Positions 50,379 through 58,990 of a stretch of 64,000 nt of DNA are shown in pieces. Both the position numbers and the translations under genes were made by a program. How positions within the stretch are numbered: position 1 is the first letter of the stretch; every line of letters begins with the position of its first letter. The stretch spans positions 310,001 to 374,000 of the forward strand of contig NZ_LKEU01000027.1 of NCBI RefSeq assembly GCF_001766835.1, read 5' to 3'. The notes under the pieces are model-generated. The model was not told the DNA's origin, did not search any database, and saw nothing but the letters and a program-made list of their open reading frames with translations. The stretch is from Acetobacterium wieringae. Lineage in GTDB: Bacteria > Bacillota > Clostridia > Eubacteriales > Eubacteriaceae.

Positions 50379-51271
50379 TGAAAAAACGTGAAGATTCCAT
50401 CGTTGGCTTTATCGGCCTGGGTCTGATGGGTGGGGCTTTGGCCATGGGACTCAGGAAGCAGGGGCCCCGAGAAATCTGGGCTCATGATTTAAACCCGTCG
50501 GTGATTAAAAAGGCCTTGGATCAGGGCGTGATTGATCAAGGGGTCTGGGACTCAGCGGGGCTTCAAAAAATGCTGCCCCAATGCGATCTGGTGTTTATCT
50601 GCCTGACCCCAATGGACACCCTGGCTTTTTTAGCCCTGTACATGGAAGACTTCAAGCCGGGGGCGATTGTCACGGATATTATCGGGGTCAAAGAAGTGGT
50701 CTTTAAAAACCTCGGCAATCTATTGCGCAAAGATATCGATTATATTCCCGGACACCCGATGGCCGGCAGTGAAAAAGAAGGCTTCGGCGGGGCCGATGAT
50801 CGGATCTTTAAGAACCGGAATTATATTTTGACCCCCTTACCCTCCAATCAGCCGGAGAATATTGGGTTGATCCGGGACATTGTTACGGATCTGGGTTTTA
50901 ATCATATTGTTGAAACCACCACCGAAATTCACGACCAGAAAATAGCCTTCACCTCCCAGCTTTGCCATGTGATTGCGGCGGCCCTGGTTGATTGTGAGGA
51001 TGATCTGTCGATTACTGATTTTGAGGGCGGCAGCTTTGGTGATCTGACCCGGATTGCCATGATCAATGCCCCCATGTGGACGGAATTGTTTATGTGCAAC
51101 CGTAAAAATTTGCTTGATCAGATTGAGAAATTTGAGACCAGCCTGGCTGCCATGAAAGACATGATCCGTTTGGATGAAAAGGAAGAATTGATTGATCGAC
51201 TTCAATCAGTACGGGAAAAACGCATTGCCATGGGGGAGATTCGGGCGGCGAAAAGCTTAAAAAATCTGTGA
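50378..51271 (+). CDS. tyrA: Prephenate dehydrogenase
   Basis: This 297-residue cytoplasmic enzyme oxidatively decarboxylates prephenate to 4-hydroxyphenylpyruvate in tyrosine synthesis. The NAD-binding GFIGLGLMGGALAMGLRK is followed by VFICLTPMDT, VTDIIGVKE and the substrate loop PGHPMAGSEKEGFGGAD, with the catalytic His in FTSQLCHVIAAAL. Length is that of a single-domain TyrA without ACT or chorismate mutase. The start ATG shares a base with the aroF stop codon, so the two are translationally coupled and both are governed by the leader attenuator. The ribosome binding site lies inside aroF (ACAAGGTGATG). Confidence 0.94.
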   Translation: MKKREDSIVGFIGLGLMGGALAMGLRKQGPREIWAHDLNPSVIKKALDQGVIDQGVWDSAGLQKMLPQCDLVFICLTPMDTLAFLALYMEDFKPGAIVTDIIGVKEVVFKNLGNLLRKDIDYIPGHPMAGSEKEGFGGADDRIFKNRNYILTPLPSNQPENIGLIRDIVTDLGFNHIVETTTEIHDQKIAFTSQLCHVIAAALVDCEDDLSITDFEGGSFGDLTRIAMINAPMWTELFMCNRKNLLDQIEKFETSLAAMKDMIRLDEKEELIDRLQSVREKRIAMGEIRAAKSLKNL

Positions 51272-51329
51272 GTTTGCTTAAGAGATGCGCTGTGAAAACT
51301 ATTACATCAGCCTGAAAATGATTACGCTA

Positions 51330-51357
51330 TTGACTTAATTAAATATGGGAGTATACT
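51330..51357 (+). promoter_or_regulatory. Promoter of the aromatic-exporter-like gene
   Basis: TTGACT (51330-51335) and TATACT (51352-51357) are 16 bases apart, 90 bases before the gene start. Confidence 0.7.
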
Positions 51358-51446
51358 CTAGGTAAAGAAACATTTGAAATCATAATTTTTAGTGGGAACA
51401 AAACGAAGAGGGTAAAAGTTAAATAAATAATTGGAGCAAAAAGATC

Positions 51447-52058
51447 ATGAAATTATGTCATCTGCCATCCCTTGGTATGAGAAACATAAAAACGGTGCTG
51501 GCAGTATTCATCTGTGTGGTGGTATTTGCAATAATGGGACCGGAGTTTAATCCACTGTTTGCTGCAATTGCAGCGGTGCTTACCATGGGGCCGAGCATTG
51601 AAAATTCCATCGAAACTGGTTGGAATCGGATATTGGGAACCATCTTTGGTGGAGCAGCGGGACTGCTGGGCATTTTTGCCGCTAACTTAATTCCTTATGA
51701 ATTTGCCTATGTGGCTATTATTCCGCTGGGTATTATGTTACTGATCTATCTATGTAATAATTTTCATAAAGCAGGTGCCATTGTTATTACCTGTGTGATG
51801 TTTCTCAGTGTCATGACCACCTATCCCCAGGACGCTGGCAGCTACATGCTGGCAATGTTAAGGCTGCTGGAAACAGCATTTGGGATCATTGTGGCGTTTT
51901 TAATCAATCGTTTTATCAAGGTTCCGGAATGCGACGAAAAGTCAGCTGATGAGGGATCAGAAACAGAAAAAGAGCTGGTCACCGAGGCAGAAAAACCGGG
52001 TAATGACCATCAGAAGTTTAAAGTATCAAGTTTTTTGTATATGCTATTCAAACCATAG
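51447..52058 (+). CDS. FUSC/aromatic acid exporter (ArAE) family membrane protein
   Basis: The protein has 203 residues. After a short N-terminus (MRNIKTVLAVFIC) there are about six membrane helices to residue 155, with the family's FAAIAAVLTMGPSIENSIETGWNRILGT (residues 33-60) amphipathic region, then an acidic tail rich in Glu and Lys (SADEGSETEKELVTEAEK). It corresponds to the membrane half of ArAE proteins, without the large cytoplasmic half of AaeB. The position right after aroF-tyrA fits export of surplus aromatic compounds, but it has its own promoter and the substrate is unproven. A terminator follows 70 bases on. Confidence 0.82.
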   Translation: MKLCHLPSLGMRNIKTVLAVFICVVVFAIMGPEFNPLFAAIAAVLTMGPSIENSIETGWNRILGTIFGGAAGLLGIFAANLIPYEFAYVAIIPLGIMLLIYLCNNFHKAGAIVITCVMFLSVMTTYPQDAGSYMLAMLRLLETAFGIIVAFLINRFIKVPECDEKSADEGSETEKELVTEAEKPGNDHQKFKVSSFLYMLFKP

Positions 52059-52130
52059 GTTTTACGTTTATTCTGGATTTTTGTGACGTCTGGACAAACT
52101 AAAATATAATTACCCCTCCCCTTAAAAAAG

Positions 52131-52161
52131 AGACCACCCGAATACCAGGTGGTCTTTTTTT
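52131..52161 (+). terminator. Terminator between the exporter-like gene and cblS
   Basis: AGACCACC / GGTGGTCT perfect stem, 9-base loop, seven T. A-rich sequence on the left lets it also act for the convergent minus-strand unit. Confidence 0.92.
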
Positions 52162-52172
52162 AGTAAAAAAAA

Positions 52173-52904
52173 TTATTTAAGATGACCGATTACCGTCAGT
52201 TTTGCGTTGAAGACCGCCGCCAGTTCGGGTAAGGCAAAAGGTTTGATACTGGCAATTACGGTGGTGGCCGGACCGGCAGAATCCACTACATTCAGATTAT
52301 TGGGCATCGCTTCAAATTGGTACTGATGAATGGCGGCAAGATTGGTGGCTTCGTATAAAATTCCCTTGGAGCCGCAGGGGACAATCTCATTAACAGCGGG
52401 ATTTTCGGTTAAGGTTTTAAGATCCTGATAATCGGCGATTTCCGGATCACCTTCGAGAACAAGAGCGGCCCCGAATTTGGGTTTGCCAATGCAGATCACT
52501 AAATCCCCGGGTGCAGAGGGGGTGATTCGTAATCGCTTGGCGATGCCCACAACAAAAATGCCAAAGCCGGTCATACAGGTTTTGAAATTTTCTTCAGTTG
52601 AACCGTTAATGGGTAGTTCCCCGATGCCAGCCCGCGCCAGTTCTTCCTTAATTCCCTGGATCAGGGCAGCGCCAGTGGGCTCCATTTCACCGACGATGGT
52701 GTTGGAAAGACTGATAATCTCGGTGCCGCAGGATAGCAGCTCAAAAAGACAGACCCGGGCGGCAAAAATCGAAATATATTTTGTAGGAACACACAATTCG
52801 TCCCCGGGCTTCTCTCCGACACCACCACTGCTGTCACAGGCCGTGACCAGGAGGGTATCGGGAAGCTCAAGGACCGACAGGTCACGATATTGATAAGTTT
52901 TCAT
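52173..52904 (-). CDS. cblS: Alpha-ribazole kinase-like protein (CblS, AIR-synthase fold)
   Basis: The protein has 243 residues, cytoplasmic. The N-terminal part has CDSSGGVGEKPGDELCVP, an ATP/metal loop like those of AIR synthase-related kinases, and the middle reads GFGIFVVGIAKRLRI with PGDLVICIGKPKFGAALV. Known CblS enzymes phosphorylate alpha-ribazole so that it can be used for lower-ligand assembly of cobalamin. The identification rests on the fold and on its partner: the gene upstream on the same strand is an ECF substrate-binding component and both follow a cobalamin riboswitch. The gap to cblT is 97 bases. The start has AAAGGAGGATCTG upstream. Confidence 0.75.
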   Translation of the reverse strand: MKTYQYRDLSVLELPDTLLVTACDSSGGVGEKPGDELCVPTKYISIFAARVCLFELLSCGTEIISLSNTIVGEMEPTGAALIQGIKEELARAGIGELPINGSTEENFKTCMTGFGIFVVGIAKRLRITPSAPGDLVICIGKPKFGAALVLEGDPEIADYQDLKTLTENPAVNEIVPCGSKGILYEATNLAAIHQYQFEAMPNNLNVVDSAGPATTVIASIKPFALPELAAVFNAKLTVIGHLK

Positions 52905-53001
52905 CAGATCCTCCTTTGGGGGATTGGTTTGCTAATAGTGAAAGTGTCCTGGGCTTGGTGAGTCATTTGGTAATAGCGGCAGTAGGGTAAACACTAGCCA
53001 G

Positions 53002-53535
53002 TTAAACCTGGGTTGAGGTTACCGAAGCGACCTGATTTTTAACTGACAGTGGTAAGGCTTTAAAGATCAGAGCGGCAATCAGAGCGTTGATGCCGCCGAC
53101 CAGCGCCAGGGGAAACATCATTGCGATAACTCCAGGCCAGGTTAACATTGGAATCAGTAGCGGCGAACACAGTAACAAAAGGATCGGGCCGTTACAGACG
53201 GCGGCAACGATAACGCTGACAATCAGAGCGACAATTTCGCTACTGGCCTTTTTAACAAAAACATAAGTATACCAAGTGGCTACCATGATTAACCCCATTC
53301 CCAGGCCAATGGCCAGGTGAACCGGTAGGGTCATCGGGAATCCCGAGGTAAGGGCGGTTAAAAGATGACCAATAATCGCAATAATTGCGCCCGCCACAGG
53401 TCCCATCAGCAGGGTGCCTAAAAAAGCCGGTAGTGAATCAAAGGCAATGGTGCCAAAAACTTTTAACTGGGCGCCTACAAAAGAAAGGGCAATTAAAAGT
53501 GCCATAAAAACTAATTGTCGGGTGTTGATTTTCAT
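53002..53535 (-). CDS. cblT: ECF transporter S component for alpha-ribazole (CblT-like)
   Basis: This 177-residue membrane protein has about six helices and the S-component pattern (MALLIALSFVGAQLKVFG at the N-terminus, AFLGTLLMGPVAGAIIAIIGHLL in the centre). CblT imports alpha-ribazole together with the shared ECF energising module encoded elsewhere. ATG 53535 has AAGGAGTTCGTT upstream. The frame is open 30 codons further left, but that part would run through the riboswitch terminator, so I rejected it. Expression should fall when cobalamin is plentiful, through the riboswitch. Confidence 0.8.
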   Translation of the reverse strand: MKINTRQLVFMALLIALSFVGAQLKVFGTIAFDSLPAFLGTLLMGPVAGAIIAIIGHLLTALTSGFPMTLPVHLAIGLGMGLIMVATWYTYVFVKKASSEIVALIVSVIVAAVCNGPILLLLCSPLLIPMLTWPGVIAMMFPLALVGGINALIAALIFKALPLSVKNQVASVTSTQV

Positions 53536-53605
53536 AACGAACTCCTTGATTTTTATTATAAAGCATTTGATGGCCAAAGAAAAGACGAACCGATTCCGGT
53601 GCCAA

Positions 53606-53635
53606 ACAAAAAAGCCCACATCCAATACAGATGTG
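53606..53635 (-). terminator. Riboswitch-controlled terminator before cblT
   Basis: On the minus strand CACATC / GATGTG with loop TGTATTG is followed by GGC and a T6 run. It lies between the B12 box and the cblT start, where cobalamin-dependent termination would act. Confidence 0.82.
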
Positions 53636-53659
53636 AACTTTACCGTCGTCCAAATGGAA

Positions 53660-53805
53660 TCATTTTTGGCAGGTCTCCTGAGTCCGTTTCATCGCAGTAT
53701 TGTCCCTTCCCGTGAGGTGGTGATGACAAGTGCTCAACGATACAGTGGTGGGTCCCTACAGGATTTTAACCTGTTTCCCTATTCTCCTTTTACAAGGCAC
53801 CAAAA
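53660..53805 (-). ncRNA. Cobalamin riboswitch (AdoCbl-type aptamer)
   Basis: On the minus strand the conserved parts appear in order: GGTGCC (53801-53796), AATAGGGAA followed by the CAGGTTAAAATCCTG stem, GGACCCACCACTGTA core, GGGAAGG, GATGA, and the B12 box ACTCAGGAGACCTGCC (53683-53668). This is the standard cobalamin aptamer. It precedes cblT-cblS, consistent with corrinoid salvage being repressed by cobalamin. Confidence 0.95.
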
Positions 53806-53826
53806 AAGCTTTATTTACTTGGAAGA

Positions 53827-53856
53827 ATAATAGCACATCGGGAATCGCTTTGTCAA
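53827..53856 (-). promoter_or_regulatory. Promoter of the cobalamin riboswitch unit
   Basis: On the minus strand TTGACA (53851-53856) and TATTAT (53827-53832) are 18 bases apart, directly upstream of the aptamer. Confidence 0.85.
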
Positions 53857-54008
53857 ATTGAAATTGTCCGGGGCTAGTAATCATTGTAAGTAAAAAAAGC
53901 AAAGCGGGAATTAAGAATTTCGGGATTGGGGGTAAATTCTGGTGTAAATCAAACCCGAAAAAACCGGACCAACCGAAAATTATCGCCAAATATTCCAGCT
54001 ATAATTCA

Positions 54009-54038
54009 TTGTCTAAAACCCTTGGAGTATGATACAAT
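54009..54038 (+). promoter_or_regulatory. Promoter of pabABC
   Basis: TTGTCT (54009-54014) and an extended -10, TGATACAAT (54030-54038), are 18 bases apart, 37 bases before the pabA start. Confidence 0.7.
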
Positions 54039-54074
54039 ACAGCTCAAAATGATTAATACTATGAGGTATAAAAA

Positions 54075-54662
54075 TTGATTCTAATGATCGACAACTATGA
54101 TTCTTTCACCTATAATTTAGTCCAGTATCTGGAGGGACTCAATGAAACGGTGATCGTAAAAAGAAATGATAAAATCACTCTCGACGAGATTGCTGCGATG
54201 GCACCGTCGATGATTGTTTTATCGCCGGGGCCATGTACCCCCAACGAATCCGGCATCTGTCTGGATGTGGTTCACCGTTTTAAGGGACAAATCCCGATTC
54301 TGGGAATTTGTCTGGGACATCAGATCATTGGTCAGGCCTTTGGCTGTACGATTACCAAAGCGCTGGAGCCAGTGCATGGCAAGGTTCATGCCATTGCCCA
54401 TGACAATGTCGGAGTCTTTGACGGTCTTAATAATCCCCTGAAGGTGACGCGCTACCATTCTCTGGTGGTGGAAAACCGGGATATTCCCGATTTTTTTGAG
54501 ATTACCGCCAGAACCGATCAAAATGAGATTATGGGGATGCGCCATAAGGATTATCATATCGAAGGGGTGCAGTTTCATCCTGAAGCGATTCTCACCGAAA
54601 TGGGCATGGAATTACTGGATAACTTTTTTCAAGCGACAAAAGAAAATGGTGTGCGATGCTAA
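54075..54662 (+). CDS. pabA: Aminodeoxychorismate synthase glutaminase subunit
   Basis: The protein has 195 residues, a class I glutamine amidotransferase that supplies ammonia to PabB. Landmarks are IDNYDSFTYNLVQYL, LSPGPCTPNESG, the catalytic Cys in GICLGHQ, and the His/Glu dyad in QFHPEAI. The same subunit can serve anthranilate synthase in some bacteria, but its operon partners are PabB and PabC. The start is TTG at 54075, 8 bases after GAGG; the ATG at 54084 would be too far from the site. It overlaps pabB by 7 bases. Confidence 0.94.
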   Translation: MILMIDNYDSFTYNLVQYLEGLNETVIVKRNDKITLDEIAAMAPSMIVLSPGPCTPNESGICLDVVHRFKGQIPILGICLGHQIIGQAFGCTITKALEPVHGKVHAIAHDNVGVFDGLNNPLKVTRYHSLVVENRDIPDFFEITARTDQNEIMGMRHKDYHIEGVQFHPEAILTEMGMELLDNFFQATKENGVRC

Positions 54663-56026
54663 TACAAGAAATAAAAACCGACCTAACAAGTTTTGAAAGC
54701 TATCTTTTATTTAAGGATGAGCCCTACAGTTTCTTCCTCGACAGCGGGAGAGACCCGGACAGCTTGGGACGTTATTCATTTATCGGCGGGGATCCGCTGC
54801 TGGTCTTTACCAGCAAGGATAAAGACATCACCATTAAAACCAAGACGGAGACGAAAACGGTTACTGGCGATCCTTTTGATGAACTGCAAAAACTATTAAA
54901 ACAGTATAAAATGGATTATTCATCGCCGTTTCCGTTTATTGGCGGGGCGGTCGGTTATTTTGGCTATGATCTTTGTCATCATCTGGAAGCCTTCCCCCGG
55001 ACGGCAGTGGATGATGTTAATGTCCCGGATTGTTTTATGGGCTTTTACGATGGCATTGTGATTATCGATCATAAAGAAGAAAAAACCTATGCGGCGGCTC
55101 TGGGGATTGAAGAAAACGAAGCCGATATTGTCAGCCGCTTAGCCGCTCGATTTGCCGGTGATCCCAAGGTCGCCATTCGTTCGGACTTTAAAATCAATGA
55201 AAATGTCGAATTCCGGGGTAATTTTACCAAACCGGAATATCTAAAAGCCCTGGATGCGGTGCATGAATATATTTTAGCTGGAGATATTTACCAGACCAAT
55301 CTGACTCAGCGCTTTAATGCTGATTTACAGTTAAGCCCATTGGAATTATACAGTGAACTTAGAAAAATCAACCCGGCTCCCTTTGCCAGCTATATCGATT
55401 TTGGGGTCGGTCAGATTGTCTCCAGTTCGCCGGAGCGTTTTATTCTGGTTCAGGGAAAAAACATTGAAACCCGACCGATCAAGGGCACCATGCCCCGGGG
55501 CAAAACTCCGGCAGAAGATGCGGCCAATCGTGAGACCCTGGTCAACAGTGAAAAGGACAAAGCCGAGCTATTGATGATTGTCGATCTGGAACGGAATGAT
55601 CTCGGTAAAATTGCCAAAACCGGCACCGTCAAGGTACCGGAATTGTTTAAGCTGGAAGAATATCAGACCGTTTTTCACCTGGTCTCCACAGTGAAGGCCG
55701 AACTGAAGGACGAATTGGATGCCATTGACTGTGTTAAGGCGACCTTCCCTGGCGGTTCAATTACCGGGGCACCAAAGATTCGGGCGATGGAGATTATTGA
55801 TGAACTGGAGCCGACCCAGCGAAACATTTATACCGGTTCGATTGGCTATATTGGTTTTAACGGTGATCTGGATCTGAATATTGTCATCCGGACGATTGTC
55901 TGTAAGGATGGCAAAGGCTATTTTCAGGTCGGCGGCGGAATCGTCTGGGATTCCGACAACGAGTCTGAGTATCAGGAAACCTTCGATAAGGGTCGCGCCC
56001 TGATGGATGCGTTGAAACGATATTAA
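54656..56026 (+). CDS. pabB: Aminodeoxychorismate synthase, large subunit
   Basis: This 456-residue enzyme converts chorismate and ammonia into 4-amino-4-deoxychorismate for folate. The N-terminal domain has SLGRYSFIGGDPLLVF. The chorismate-binding domain has AGDIYQTNLTQRF, SSPERFI, RPIKGTMPRG, DLERNDLGK and FPGGSITGAPKIRAMEII. The Lys in PIKGT is the nucleophile that distinguishes PabB from anthranilate synthase (PIAGT). Ferrous catalytic residues in the last motifs are all present. Translation is coupled to pabA, and the stop is one base before pabC. Confidence 0.95.
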   Translation: MLIQEIKTDLTSFESYLLFKDEPYSFFLDSGRDPDSLGRYSFIGGDPLLVFTSKDKDITIKTKTETKTVTGDPFDELQKLLKQYKMDYSSPFPFIGGAVGYFGYDLCHHLEAFPRTAVDDVNVPDCFMGFYDGIVIIDHKEEKTYAAALGIEENEADIVSRLAARFAGDPKVAIRSDFKINENVEFRGNFTKPEYLKALDAVHEYILAGDIYQTNLTQRFNADLQLSPLELYSELRKINPAPFASYIDFGVGQIVSSSPERFILVQGKNIETRPIKGTMPRGKTPAEDAANRETLVNSEKDKAELLMIVDLERNDLGKIAKTGTVKVPELFKLEEYQTVFHLVSTVKAELKDELDAIDCVKATFPGGSITGAPKIRAMEIIDELEPTQRNIYTGSIGYIGFNGDLDLNIVIRTIVCKDGKGYFQVGGGIVWDSDNESEYQETFDKGRALMDALKRY

Positions 56027-56027
56027 A

Positions 56028-56837
56028 ATGGATTACGTCTGTTATAACGGGGAAATTTCCAAGAAACCCCAGATACCTCTGGATCAGGGCTTTCTTTATG
56101 GCTATGGGGTGTTTGAAACCATCAACGTGGCCCAGGGCAATCTGGTTTTCTTTAATGATCATATGGAGCGGCTTAAGCAGAGTGCCCTGGTGATGGGCCT
56201 GAAGCTGACCATTCATCCTGAGCAGATCCGGAGCGAGTGTCAGCAGATCATCGCCAAAAATGCGATGGAGCGCGGCGGTCTGCGGGTCACCCTCAGTAAG
56301 GGGTTAACCGCCGATAACCTGCTGATTACGGCCCGGGAAAACCATTATACCCGCCAGATGTTTGAGCAGGGTCTAAAGATTTGCACCAGTGATACGATCC
56401 GCAATGAAACATCCCGGCTGGTGAGCATTAAGTCCAACAATTATCTCGAGAATCTGCTGATTTTAAATGAGGCCAAGGCTCGCGGTTTTAGCGAAGCCAT
56501 TTTTTATAACACCCAGGGCCATCTGGCCGAAGGCTGTATGACCAATCTCTTTTTGATCAAAAACGGAACCGTCTACACCCCGGCAAGAGATTGCGGGCTG
56601 TTGGCCGGGATTGTCCGCAACCGGGTGATCGAGCTGCTAAAAGCTAATCACATCCCGATTGCCGAGGGTTATTATCCTAAGGATCAATTGCTGGCAGCTG
56701 ATGAAGTTTTTATCACCAATTCACTAATGGAAATCATGTCGGTGAATCAGGTTGATGAACGATGCTACAGGATTGGCCCGGAAACCCTGACCGCCCGGAT
56801 TGATGGGTTATTTCAACAAGCCTGGGGGCAGCGTTGA
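56028..56837 (+). CDS. pabC: Aminodeoxychorismate lyase (class IV aminotransferase fold)
   Basis: This 269-residue PLP enzyme releases p-aminobenzoate from aminodeoxychorismate. The class IV signature is visible: LDQGFLYGYGVFETI, the PLP Lys in LVSIKSNNYLENLLILNEAKARG (residues 124-146), EAIFYNTQGHLAEGCMTNLFLIKNG and FITNSLMEIMSV. Branched-chain or D-amino-acid transaminases share this fold, but the operon with pabA and pabB fixes the role. The start is separated from the pabB stop by one base. A terminator follows at 56881. Confidence 0.93.
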   Translation: MDYVCYNGEISKKPQIPLDQGFLYGYGVFETINVAQGNLVFFNDHMERLKQSALVMGLKLTIHPEQIRSECQQIIAKNAMERGGLRVTLSKGLTADNLLITARENHYTRQMFEQGLKICTSDTIRNETSRLVSIKSNNYLENLLILNEAKARGFSEAIFYNTQGHLAEGCMTNLFLIKNGTVYTPARDCGLLAGIVRNRVIELLKANHIPIAEGYYPKDQLLAADEVFITNSLMEIMSVNQVDERCYRIGPETLTARIDGLFQQAWGQR

Positions 56838-56880
56838 GAAGTTGTAGAGTTTGAATGATTAATTAACGAAATTAAGCACC

Positions 56881-56920
56881 AGCCTTGCCATGGAGAGAAA
56901 AATTCATGGCAGGGCTTTTT
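56881..56920 (+). terminator. Terminator of pabABC
   Basis: AGCCTTGCCATG / CATGGCAGGGCT (one G-U pair), 12-base loop, five T. Confidence 0.9.
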
Positions 56921-56955
56921 GTTGATGAAAAAAGCCTAATAATTTGTGCCAGCTT

Positions 56956-56985
56956 TTGTCGATTGGACGAAAACTGTGTTAAAAT
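56956..56985 (+). promoter_or_regulatory. Promoter of the HDIG hydrolase-cca-tatD unit
   Basis: TTGTCG (56956-56961) and TAAAAT (56980-56985), 18 bases apart, lie about 100 bases before the gene. Confidence 0.65.
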
Positions 56986-57087
56986 ACCTTTAATAAGCGA
57001 AGTAAATAGCAAAACCAAGGCAATGGTTGTTTTGGCATTGGAAAATGGCAAGTTATCAATTAATTTTAAAAAGCATGAGGTGATAAA

Positions 57088-57666
57088 ATGAGTACACAAT
57101 TGGATCGTGAAAAAGCACTGGCATTATTAAAAGAATATAATGAAAGTGAATCTCTGGTTAATCATGGCCTGGCGGTTTCGGGGGTGATGGAACATTTTGC
57201 CAGACTGGAAGGGGAAGATCCGGAGTACTGGGGCATTGTCGGACTGCTGCATGATCTGGATTATGAAAAGTACCCCGATCAGCACTGTGTTAAAGTGGTC
57301 GAAATTCTGGAAGCGAACGATTACGAGCGCGCTTTTATCAATAGTGTGGTCAGCCATGGCTTTGGTCTTTGCGCTGACGTTGAGCCCACCCACCAGATGG
57401 AAAAAATTCTCTATGCAACCGATGAGCTGGCCGGACTGATTACTGCCTGTGCCTATATGCGGCCATCCAAAAGCGTTAATGATCTGGAACTGAAATCGGT
57501 GAAAAAGAAATTTAAAACTGCCAGTTTTGCCGCCGGGGTTAATCGGGAGGTGGTTACCAAAGGCGCCGAAATGGCCGGTTATTCGCTGGACGAGCTGATG
57601 CAGGAAACGATTCTGGGTATGCGGGCCGTGGCCGATGAGATCGGCCTGGGAAGTAATGAAGCTTAA
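57088..57666 (+). CDS. HD-domain phosphohydrolase (HDIG type)
   Basis: This 192-residue soluble protein has a metal-dependent HD domain: NHGLAVSGVMEHFARL supplies the first His, GLLHDLDYEKYPD the HD pair, INSVVSHGFG a further His and YATDELAGLITA the last Asp. It is close to the uncharacterised HDIG hydrolases common in Firmicutes, whose substrates are thought to be nucleotides. The gene overlaps the cca gene by 11 bases, so a role linked to RNA or nucleotide handling is plausible. The ribosome binding site is GCATGAGGTGATAAA. No partner domain. Confidence 0.87.
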   Translation: MSTQLDREKALALLKEYNESESLVNHGLAVSGVMEHFARLEGEDPEYWGIVGLLHDLDYEKYPDQHCVKVVEILEANDYERAFINSVVSHGFGLCADVEPTHQMEKILYATDELAGLITACAYMRPSKSVNDLELKSVKKKFKTASFAAGVNREVVTKGAEMAGYSLDELMQETILGMRAVADEIGLGSNEA

Positions 57667-58990
57667 TCTCCCGGTTGCGGTAGAAAAGGCCTTTAAACAA
57701 CTGGAAAGCTGTGGATTCTGTGGATATCTGGTGGGCGGCTGTGTCCGGGATTTTCTGCTGGGCACCCCGCCGACGGACTTTGATATGACCACCGACGCCA
57801 CCCCAGATGAAATTATCGCCTGTTTTTCTGACCATCGGGTCGTTGAAACAGGCATCCGCCACGGTACCGTAACCGTCATGATTGAAGGAATGGCGATTGA
57901 AATAACCACCCATCGGATTGAAGGTGATTATTCGGACAATCGCCGTCCGGATACGGTAGCATTTACCCGAAATCTGGCCGATGACCTGGCCCGGCGGGAT
58001 TTTACCATCAATGCGATGGCCTATCATCCTAAAAAAGGTCTAATTGATCTGTTTGCGGGCAGTCAGGATATTAAGAATAAAATGATCCGCTGTGTTGGCG
58101 ATCCGCACCAGAGACTGGCCGAGGACGCCCTGCGGATTCTGCGGGGCCTGCGTTTTGCCGCAGTTCTGGGCTTTACCCTGGAAATGGAAACCGGCATGGC
58201 AATCCGGCAGAATTGTGGACAACTTTGTCATATTTCGGCCGAGCGGATTGCCGCTGAACTGGATAAACTGATCTGTGGAAAAAATGTCAAAGCAATCATC
58301 CTGGCAGAAACCGCCGTGCTGGGGGTGGTGATCCCGGAGCTGTTGCCAGCTAAAAACTTTGATCAGATGAATCCCCACCACTGCTATGATGTCCTGACCC
58401 ATACGGCGGTGGCCATGGAAACCTTGGCGCCGGTGCCCCGGTTGCGCTGGGCGATGTTGTTTCACGATCTGGGAAAACCTGCAACCTTTACCCGGGATGA
58501 AGCTGGTGTTGGTCATTTTAAAGGTCATAGCAAGGTATCGGAAGCGATGGCCCGGGCGCGATTAACTGCTCTGCGGATCCGTAAAAGTATTATTGATTCG
58601 GTCTGTCTGCTGATAAAATACCACGATACCCTGATTGAGTCTGATAAAAAGAGTGTCAAGCGGTGGCTGAACCGTTTGTCGGAGCCCCTGTTTCGGGATC
58701 TGATTGCAATTAAGCGGGGTGATAACCTGGCCCAGGCGCCAGAGTATCGTGATCGGTTGGCATCGCTGCAAAGACTGGAAGTGCTGCTGGATCAGGTGAT
58801 TGCCGAAGCGGCCTGCTTTTCACTAAAAGATCTGGCTGTTAACGGTCATGATCTGATTGGCCTGGGGATCACCAACGGGGCTGAAATCGGCCGGATTCTC
58901 AACCGTCTGCTGGCCGGTGTTATGGATGAAGTTTATCAAAACGAAAAAGAAAGTTTAATGGAAAAAGCAAAGGAGATACACAAATGCTAA
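57656..58990 (+). CDS. cca: CCA tRNA nucleotidyltransferase with HD domain
   Basis: The protein has 444 residues and repairs or adds the 3' CCA of tRNAs. The class II polymerase head has GYLVGGCVRDFLLGTPPTDFD with the two catalytic Asp, followed by VETGIRHGTVTV, and then ARRDFTINAMAY for nucleotide selection. The C-terminal HD domain shows MLFHDLGKPATF. The start ATG 57656 overlaps the preceding HDIG gene by 11 bases, with GGGAAGT upstream; an in-frame start at 57635 has no site. Most tRNA genes of this genome may encode CCA, as the one at 59860 does, which would make the enzyme a repair function. Confidence 0.93.
   Translation: MKLNLPVAVEKAFKQLESCGFCGYLVGGCVRDFLLGTPPTDFDMTTDATPDEIIACFSDHRVVETGIRHGTVTVMIEGMAIEITTHRIEGDYSDNRRPDTVAFTRNLADDLARRDFTINAMAYHPKKGLIDLFAGSQDIKNKMIRCVGDPHQRLAEDALRILRGLRFAAVLGFTLEMETGMAIRQNCGQLCHISAERIAAELDKLICGKNVKAIILAETAVLGVVIPELLPAKNFDQMNPHHCYDVLTHTAVAMETLAPVPRLRWAMLFHDLGKPATFTRDEAGVGHFKGHSKVSEAMARARLTALRIRKSIIDSVCLLIKYHDTLIESDKKSVKRWLNRLSEPLFRDLIAIKRGDNLAQAPEYRDRLASLQRLEVLLDQVIAEAACFSLKDLAVNGHDLIGLGITNGAEIGRILNRLLAGVMDEVYQNEKESLMEKAKEIHKC

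Noticed and set aside
53536..53625. Thirty-codon N-terminal extension of cblT
   Set aside because: It would start inside the riboswitch terminator; the internal ATG at 53535 has AAGGAG at good spacing and begins the first membrane helix.
56885..57091. Plus-strand frame of 68 codons between pabC and the HDIG gene
   Set aside because: It spans the pab terminator hairpin and the next promoter, without a ribosome binding site at its start.
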